A DNA stretch of 64,000 bases from positions 11,500,001-11,564,000 of the forward strand of contig OX291562.1 of NCBI GenBank assembly GCA_946406115.1. Reading direction: 5' to 3'. The stretch's first letter is position 1. Every line of letters starts with the position of its first letter. The notes beneath the pieces were generated by a model, which worked only from the letters and a program-made list of their open reading frames with translations, did no database searches and was not told the DNA's origin. Below are positions 56,675-64,000 of the stretch, in pieces. The position numbers and the translations under genes were made by a program. The DNA is from Apoda limacodes (taxonomy: Eukaryota > Arthropoda > Insecta > Lepidoptera > Limacodidae).

Positions 56675-57098
56675 ATTCGTGTCTGTAAAACCATGGAAAT
56701 AAAAATACAAAATTTCAACCCAATCGGTCAAGCCTTGTAGTAGTTGACATACCGACAGCAGCGCGACCTACTGTACTGGGTCCAATTGTATTTTTAATTC
56801 ATCCAGGAAACCATCGAAATACCCATATAAAATGTCAACCCAAGCCGGTTCAGCCGTTTAGAAGTTATGTGAAAAATATAAGTACGGAGGGCAATTCTTG
56901 CTACCCGTTGTCCTATTACCCGTTTTTCCGTAGGAATGAAGCATTTTCCCGCGGTAAAAAGTAGCCTATGTTCATCAGGGATAATGTCGGCTTCTAACGG
57001 TAACACAATTTTTCAAATCGTTCCAGTAGTTTCGGTGCCTATTCGATACAAATAAACAAACAAACAATCAAATCTGTCTTCTTTATAATATTAGTATA
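56675..57098 (-). mobile_element. Helitron-like element (copy c)
   Basis: On the minus strand it begins ATACTAATATTATAAAGAAG at 57098, continues through GGCACCGAAACTACTGG and TTGATGAACATAGGC-like blocks, and runs to CAGACACGAATATGG. The 3' CTAG end is missing. Its centre is in normal orientation, unlike copy a. Confidence 0.7.
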
Positions 57099-57260
57099 TA
57101 CATACAGCAAAATAAATAAGATCGAGGATAACAAAATTGGAAAAAAGATAACACTAAAAAGATATGACACTTACAGCTAAACATTTAAGAAAAAACTGTG
57201 AATAAAAATAAATAAATATTTATTTAATTTAGTTTAGAATTTAATTTAGAATTAAACAAG

Positions 57261-57413
57261 TGCATCTAAAACATACCAAATATTTAACTATAAGCAGACG
57301 GGACTCATTTAAATGCAAGTTCTAATAGTAGTACAGATTGCTCACTATATAGTAGTTACCTTAAAATGAGTCCCGATTGCTTATAGTTAAATATTTGGTA
57401 TGTTTTAGGTGCA
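57261..57413. mobile_element. Small palindromic MITE
   Basis: Arms 57261-57310 and 57364-57413 pair at 47 of 50 positions (ACATACCAAATATTTAACTA; GGGACTCATTT), with a 53-bp loop. It lies 155 bp before exon 6. Confidence 0.8.
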
Positions 57414-57568
57414 CTCGTTTTCTTCTTTTTAGTTCTTGCAGTCGGGTTTTTTTATTTATTTAATTTTTTTTATCATATAAAACGTCTGAATCTTAGCCTA
57501 CAAAATAGTATTTTCATCCTAATTAGCACTGTTGATAGCAAAAGATATAATTCCTGATATGATTTCAG

Positions 57569-57680
57569 GTTTTGATGGGTGTGTACTTTTATCTTCAACA
57601 TACTGCAAATCATCTGGTCGCTTCAATTAGTTGGTTACCCCTCTTCTTACTTATGTTAACATATCTTTTCTATAGTATTG
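57569..57680 (+). CDS. Tret1-like sugar transporter, exon 6 (TM9-10)
   Basis: It reads VLMGVYFYLQHTANHLVA, then SISWLPLFLLMLTYLFYSIG. The first part is TM9 with the GxYFY motif and a short outer loop; the second is TM10 with the WLPL signature. The acceptor is TGATTTCAG|GTT (phase 0, matching the exon 5 donor) and the donor is TTG|GTAAGT (phase 1). The next exon should begin like 2028 (GLNIVPNTLLGEL) but does not occur before 64000. The intron that follows holds the second copy of LINE S. Confidence 0.9.
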
Positions 57681-57996
57681 GTAAGTTTTTTATATATGTT
57701 TTTATATCGGCTGCGATATACGTCAATTATGTAGCTTTATATAAATCAATCTACAATCAAATTCGTATCCATTCCCATGGTTCCCATATGTTTAAAATTT
57801 GAGCATCATATTTTTCTGAGCTTAACGTGTTTTAACTGACTTTTTATGTTTTTTTTTATTGAAAAAACTAGGCTTTGCATAGAAATTTACTTATTTATTT
57901 ACTTACTTACAGATTTTAGGACATAATTAAATCTTAATAATCTTTAATAACTTTATAAAATTATTGCTTTGCTACTTGTTAATTACCTACCTCATA

Positions 57997-58561
57997 TCCT
58001 ACTAATATTATAAACGTGAAAGTTTGTATGTATGTCTGGATGTTTGTTTCTCAATCACCCTTCAACCACTGGACGGATCGGGATAAAACTTGGCATACAT
58101 ATAGGTTACGTCTTGGAATAGAATATAGGTTACTTTTTATCCTTAAAAAATTAAAAGTTCCTGCGGGAATAACTATAACAGAGTTAAACTATAGCAATTC
58201 ATAAGTATAACTAATTAATTAATTAATTGGAGTTAATTAAGGAGTTCCCTGAAAATAACCGAATTTAGGGCGGGCAGAGCCTCTGGCAAAAGCTTATAAA
58301 TTAACTAATTAACTTATTAATTTTACAAATGCGAAAGTTTGAATGTTTATTACTCAGTCACGCTTTAACCACTCGACGCATCGGGATGAAACTTGGCTCA
58401 CGTATAGTTTTAGTCTCGGATTAGGACATAGGCTCTTCATCCCGTAAAATTCAAAAGTTTCCTCAGGAGTAACTAATTGAACAAACTAAAGCTGCAGCTA
58501 TAGCTTGCTATAACAAACTTCTTTAGTATAAAAAGTTGCCGGAAGAATCTTATGCCGATAA
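57997..58561 (+). mobile_element. Two Helitron-like elements head to tail
   Basis: The first starts TCCTACTAATATTATAAACG and ends GGCAAAAGCTTA (58294). The second starts without a clear head at 58322 (ACAAATGCGAAAGTTTGAAT) and stops at GCCGATAAT (58561), where LINE VI begins. Bodies of both are of the same type as 21085-21343. Confidence 0.65.
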
Positions 58562-59400
58562 TCTGGACTCAAGCCGGATTGATATGGGTCTAGTAAGTCA
58601 TTTTGGTTCAATAAACAGCTGATTTGTTTCTGAACAAGACGCTCTAACACTTTGGATAGGAAAAAGAGAAAGGAAATGGGTCTATAGTCAGAAAAGGAGG
58701 GAGAATCCGACTTTTCTAGCAGAGGTATAATTTGATCTTCTTTCCACACGTTAGGAAATTTTCCATTTGTAATAGAATAATTTATGATATGGGTAATAAC
58801 AGAAACGATAATATCAAGAGTAGGAAAATCGTCAATTCGGCTAAAAGTGAAAGAAGAGGAGGTCAGTGTTGTACTAATGGAAAGAGAGTTTAAAGTATTA
58901 ATCTTTGTGTTACTCTCAAAAGTAATTGGAGAGGAGAAATGTTGATTTAGAGAATCAAAATTCATGTCGCTTGGATAAGTATCCGCAGTAGACTTAGAAA
59001 TTTCCAGACTTTAGCTGGAGATCCGTTTTCTACGAATTTTGGGGATAGGCGTCATTGTGCTTCTCTATACATAGTATTGCAGCGATTCCTAAGATGTTTG
59101 TACTTTTCACGGTTTTGTTTGAAGGATCAGATTTAAATTTTGACTTAGATCTTTTTTTTTTGTTTAGAAGATCTTTTATATCCTCAGTAAGCCAAGGTGC
59201 GGCTAGGTGTTTTACTATCACCTGCCGTATTGACGCATGTACGTAATGATAGAGGCATTAAACAACTTTACTTTGTCATCAATGTTTGCGGCATCAGTTA
59301 CGGTCTTCCAGTTTATATTCTGTGCATCTTTGCGCAGATTTTCCACGTCCATATTAAAACTGCGCTGCAGAAGTATTTTCGACTTAACTATTATGCTTCT
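58562..59400 (-). mobile_element. LINE VI: reverse transcriptase N-terminal fragment
   Basis: On the minus strand, NMDVENLRKDAQNINWKTVT and KVKLFNASI are followed by PWLTEDIKDLLNKKKRSKSK (pre-RT). The 58965-58498 frame has ITHIINYSITNGKFPNVWKE, then FSDYRPISFLFFLSKVLERL and LLDPYQSGL (fingers). Everything beyond, including the palm, is missing at the Helitron boundary. The endonuclease is also absent. Confidence 0.75.
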
Positions 59401-61388
59401 TGTCAACATCATCTCCGATACGTTGAAAATAATGTGGATGTTTTTATATAAAGGAACACAATTCATAGATATATCGATATAATCTATATAAATATAATAA
59501 TATAAAATATATGATAAATCGGTAAGTATATTCAATTTTAAATAAAGGTCTACATGTCTTTTTAGGCATTGTTTGTTTTTTAATTCTGAAATAGCGTTTT
59601 TGTAATTTTTTTGTTTTGCAGTGACTTCCGTGCAATTTACCCATAACACTATACCATACCTAATTCACGAAGCTGGGTTACTATGATAGGCAGTTAGCGC
59701 GTATTTTTCGTCGCTACATTTCCGAACTTTACGTAGCGCGTACGCAAATCGTCTTAGCTTGCCTATTAGGGTCTCAACGTGTGGTTTTCAAGTTAGGTTC
59801 ATATCTAAAGTTATACCTAGCAATATAAAGGCGTTAACTTCTTCCAGTAAAATTTGGTCGTAAAGGATTTTTAAAATTTGAGGCACTCTTTGGTATAGAT
59901 GGAAAACAATGATTTTGGTTTTTTTATAATATAAATTTATATAATTAAACCAACCAACACTAAGTTAATATAAAACTTTATCGAATTTACTAAATATGAT
60001 TTTTTCGGCTTAAAATATTATCAGGTTTATCGAAGAATAATATAGTAACGTCATCCGCAAACAATATAATTTTACGTGATACGATAGAGGTATCAGAAAT
60101 AACAAACTTCCAAGGATACTACCTTGCGGTATGAATCCTAAGATATTTTTCTGTTTAGAGTTTATTAAATTTATTTCGCGATTTTTTTCATCCACAGTAT
60201 GTTACTTCCACAAACTGTTTTCTTTCGCTCAAGTATGATGTAAACCTCTTTAGGGTGTATACCCGCGGGTTCTTGTTTTTTCAATAATATCGGATGGGTC
60301 ATCCTAACATGTGCTTTAGACATATCCATAAATACAACGATGGCGTAATTATTATCATTGAGTTCATCTAGTATGCTGTAGACACAATCAAAGCCGATAC
60401 AGTTGAATGATTTGTTCGAAATCCATGGTGATTTAGGTATGTAATACAATATTCTTCAAGAAAACTGTATATTCGTTGGCATATTATTTTTTCGTACGTT
60501 TTCGATATAACTGTTGGTAATAGATAATAATTGATAATTAAAGGAGCTATAATTGATAATTATAGCTCCTTTCTAGTCAGTTAGCCCTTTTTTGAAATAA
60601 AATCCTGATTTTAGTTTTGCAATTTTTAATCTGTCACGAAACTCTCCTGATGTATAAGATTGGTTAATTCAGAAGAGTCAGAAGGGGTGTAAAGTTGTCT
60701 ACACATTAATAATATTGCTGGTATGTCATATCCGCAAGCCTTGTTTCGTTTTAAGCTTAATATTATTTTTCTAACTTCCAGTTGCGTTACTGGTCCCAAG
60801 AAAAACTGTTCTGCAACGAATTTGTATTCTTTATGTTGGTATAAGGATTTTTTTTGGGAATAATAGCATGATAATGTTTATTAAATATTTCAGAGATGTG
60901 TTTTGGGGTAGTTTTTTTTTGTAAAACCAATCTTTAATATAACATAGATGGCTTGTGTATTATTTTGTATTTGCATTTTTTCTATGACTTTGTTCCACAT
61001 TGTTTTGTACTTGATTTGAGATTTATTTACCCTTTTAATGTATATTTTTCTTTTTTTTACTTATGTAATAATATTTTTAACATTGTAGTGTACCTTTTTG
61101 TGTATTATTTCGTTATTGTAATGTGTCATTAGGAATCGCAGCATGCGTTTATGGACGCAACATCTTTTAATTCTTTTTGTAATCTATTTGGTTTTTATGT
61201 GAGTGATAAGTGTAGATTTTTGTAGTGGAATAAATTTTATTAAGAATATTAGAAATGTGATTTGAAAAATAATTGTAATTTTCATTAACTGTGTTTTGTA
61301 CTAATAGAATATCATTCTAATTCGTAGTATGCAAATGTTTCTATATTTCTGTCGCTAAAATTACGTTTGAATTTCTTGTATGACTTTT
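59400..61388 (-). mobile_element. LINE S, copy 2
   Basis: The minus-strand reverse transcriptase shows pieces in three frames. FDCVYSILDELNDNNYAIVV and FMDMSKAH lie at 60449-60290. GFIPQGSILGSLLFL lies near 60150-60120, LFADDVTILFF near 60060, and a thumb with GIVLWVNCTEV, KKTCRPLFK and ELCSFI at 59660-59450. The endonuclease end is cut at 61388 by Jockey C. It matches copy 1 (1-1230) with a few percent mismatches and contains the 300-bp and 180-bp blocks that copy 1 has lost. It lies in the last intron of the second transporter, as copy 1 does in the first. Confidence 0.85.
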
Positions 61389-64000
61389 GTTACGAACACG
61401 CACAGCGGCGACGGGCGTTGGCTAGCTTCCTCGGTTGCTAAAACGAAGCTACGACAACGAAGCGCCGTAGAAATTAGACAACCGTACGGTAGCTAGCTAC
61501 TAGACTAGGCCACTGACGTGTTTATTGTGGACTGTATGTTGCGGCGACCGTATTGCGGACCGGACGGGTGAAGCCGGGTGACGCACTTGTGACCACGAAG
61601 ATTTCGCGCAAAATAAAATAGCCGAAGTGAAGCGGAGTATTCTTATGAAGAATTTATTTACACCTTACACTAGCACTTATTTTACGCTTAATTTCTAGCA
61701 CAGTTTCTTCCTTTTTTCTAGCAGCCCGTTGAGCACTTATTTTCTTGCAGTTTCTTTCTTGATTATTGGTTCTTCCTTTCCTGATTTCTTGCTGCGAACT
61801 GCGACGATGACTTTTTTTTCTGAACTGTCTATGCAGTTGGCTGTTGCAGCCATTACTGCTTCACCGGGTTTTTTGGGGCGAGACTCTGAAGGAGCCTCAG
61901 CCCATAGAGCGCCTAACGCTCAAGGGCTCCCCGCGGGGGAAGCCTCAGCTTGGGTTGTCGCTCTCGGGGGCGTCCATTCGACCGGCGTGAGTCTCGAACC
62001 CGAAGGTGAGTCACCGCCAGGAGGGGAGATCCCCGTTACGCGGGTACGGTTGCGATTGAGTGGGGGCGAGAAGCGGCCCAGCACTCTTTGATACCTCGTC
62101 TGTCCTTGTGGGCGCCGACGAACCCGGGGACGTCGGCGTCGTGTTTGGAGGGAGGCCCTATTCGGGGAGGTCGTAGAGACTAATCTCGCTATCCGGACAG
62201 CGAGATCTTCATCTGGGGCCGTTGGTACGTGCCGAGGCCGCCTAACTATAGTTTTACGACCGTGCCCGCGTCGATCGGGGGGATGATACGTTGTGGATTG
62301 CACAATTAATCGATTCGGGTGATTTTGCGTACGCTCGAAAAAGCGGACTGCCAAATCTTTGAAATATTGGGGAATCGTGGGGAGTTCGAAGTCTCTGTGT
62401 AGGTGCGCATTGCGAACGTACCAAGAGGCCCCAGAGGCCGCTCTGAGTAAGCGGTTTTCTAGGGTCTGAAGTTTGTGGAGATTGTGCTTGGATAACGCAA
62501 AGACTACGCTAGGATAAGCTAGTATGGGGCGGATACAAGTTGTGTAAAGATTCAGCTTATTTCTAAGCGACATCTTACTGTACTTGCCTATCATGGGATA
62601 AAGACGACCAAGGACAAAAGCGGCTCGGTCTCTGACTATTTTGGTGTGAGCGTGGAAGTTCAAATGACTATCCATGGTCACACCGAGATATTTGGTCTTA
62701 TTTTGCCAGAGCCAGAGAGAGGGGAGGTGGCCGCGGAGGGCAGCCTACAGTAAAGAGGACGGCAGAGCTTTTTTCGGGATTCACCTTGATTCTCCATTTC
62801 CGAAACCATTCGCCTAGGGCGGTGATAGCGGGTTGGAGTCTCTTAGTGATTCGACTCACTAGCCTATCGGTGGTATAGAGAGCGGTATCGTCCGCAAAGA
62901 GGGCTAGATGGGTACCTATCGTTTTAGGGATGTCATTGGTGTACAGAAGGTACAAGATGGGGCGAGCACGGACCCTTGCGGGACTCTTGCTTCTATGGGA
63001 CGGGGGGAAGAGAGAGTGCCTTCAACTTTGACGGACAAATAGTCTCGTATGATGAGCACGAGACGATCTGGCAACTGAAAGTTGTACAGTTTAAAAATTA
63101 AACCGTTGTGCCAGACTTTGTCGAAAGCTTCCGCCACATCGAAGAAGACAGCGCCCGTGTGGCGGGTCTTACCTAACGCTGGTTGGAAGCCAGTGAGAAT
63201 ATGTTCCGTTATGCGAAGGACTTGATGGACGCATGAGTGTTTGGCACGGAAGCCGAACTGCTCGTCTATTTAAATGCCTCTGGAGACTATAGCGTTCCGT
63301 AGGCGAGCGAGGAGGAGGCGTTCATAGAGTTTACCAAGGGCCTTTAGTAAACTTATAGGGCGATAGGAGGACGGCTCGGTACGAGCTTTGCCTGGCTTAT
63401 GGATGCCTATAACAATTGCATCCTTCCATTGAGAAGGAAAGATGCAATGTTCGTTAGCAGCGTTAAAGATCGCTACTAGGAGGCAGAGAAGGGAAAGAGT
63501 GAGGTGCTTTAGGAAATCGTTAGAGATACCGTCCGCACCGGGGGCTTTACGGGGGCGTAGGTCTTTGATGACCTGTATGACTTCGTCGACAGTGACAGGG
63601 GGCAGGGCTTCTTGTGGAGGCAGAGAAGTTCTGCGCTCCACTTCACCGTCTACCTCGCGTACGTGGTCGGGATTGAACGGCTGTGTGCTTAAGGCACATT
63701 GGGCTTGGAGGCTAGATGCTAGGCAATCCGCTTTTTCGTCATCATTGAACGCGGGAACGTTGTTGGGACGAGTTAACAGAGGGAGAGAGTTGGCGGTTTC
63801 GGATTTTAGAGCTCTGGCTAAGTGCCAATAAGCTTGGTGAGAAGGAGAAATGTTCTCCATAAGATCACCGAAACTTTGGGCGCGAAGCTCAGCTACAGCG
63901 GTTCTTACACGGCGGTGTAAGTCGTTAAAGCGAGCTTTATTTTCGATAGTGGGAGCGCGATCGCGTGCGCGGCGGGCCGCGTTACGCTCAGTCATTAGCG
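61389..64000 (-). mobile_element. Jockey-like LINE, copy C (youngest, runs off the right edge)
   Basis: The sequence breaks from LINE S at 61389, and a GC-rich minus-strand element follows. 63995-63270 is an open pre-RT and fingers frame (FGDLMENISPSHQAYWHLAR; VIKDLRPRKAPGADGISNDF; SYRPISLLKALGKLYERLL). After a TAA stop at 63270-63272 come FFDVAEAFDKVWHNGLIFKL, IEARVPQGSVLAP, LALFADDTALYTT and the thumb in 62681-61920 (KYSKMSLRNKLNLYTTCIRP). A proline- and arginine-rich tail ends at 61920, then a 530-bp 3' UTR without poly(A). Only one stop and about three frameshifts are seen. Confidence 0.9.

Noticed and set aside
61729..62091. Plus-strand frame of 120 codons
   Set aside because: It is the reverse shadow of the C-terminus and 3' UTR of Jockey C.
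63442..63831. Plus-strand frame of 129 codons
   Set aside because: Shadow of the GC-rich Jockey C reverse transcriptase frame on the minus strand; its arginine and serine richness is an artefact of the reversed codons.
57681..64000. Last exon of the second transporter within the window
   Set aside because: No stretch resembling PNTLLGEL or PETKG with an acceptor was found before 64000, so the exon must lie outside.

Overview
This window looks like nuclear DNA of an insect, most likely a moth or butterfly. It is AT-rich and intron-rich. It carries the short repeats that open TCTATACTAATATTATAAA and end GGCAAAAGCTAGT, which are typical of Lepidoptera, together with lepidopteran-style LINEs and many MITEs. 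I see no bacterial operon, CRISPR array, rRNA gene or confident tRNA gene. The family assignments rest on motifs I can read and on recalled family knowledge, because no search was run.

The only host gene content I can support is two trehalose/sugar transporter genes of the MFS type (Tret1-like), both on the plus strand. The upstream gene contributes only its last exon (2028-2296, PETKG motif and stop). The second gene contributes five internal exons (33084-33239, 41361-41559, 48590-48777, 55556-55932, 57569-57680). All have intact frames, GT-AG sites and matching phases. Its first exon was not recognised and its last exon must lie beyond 64000. The last intron of both genes holds the same LINE remnant in the same orientation (1-1400 and 59400-61388), a few percent diverged, so the genes look like a tandem duplication of about 60 kb, or possibly a haplotype duplication in the assembly.

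Almost everything else is transposon debris. 2.7-12.4 kb holds Helitron-like copies, a LINE fragment split by a small insertion, and a nearly complete minus-strand LINE with a PHD-finger ORF1. 12.9-18.3 kb holds a BEL/Pao gag remnant and a nearly complete RNase H-bearing LINE inserted downstream of it. 18-33 kb holds short repeats, a 1.1 kb foldback element, LINE 3' ends, a three-level nest of elements and a rearranged Tc1 transposase.

The introns of the second transporter gene (33.2-64 kb) hold palindromic MITEs beside exons, another LINE, a 3.9 kb terminal-inverted-repeat structure, three copies of one GC-rich Jockey-like LINE (39.1, 44.5 and 61.4 kb), a hAT element with a broken transposase, and Helitron dimers. 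I found no convincing new biological system. The most useful leads are the shared intronic LINE, the altered TM7 motif of the second transporter, and several inversion or template-switch rearrangements readable inside the elements.
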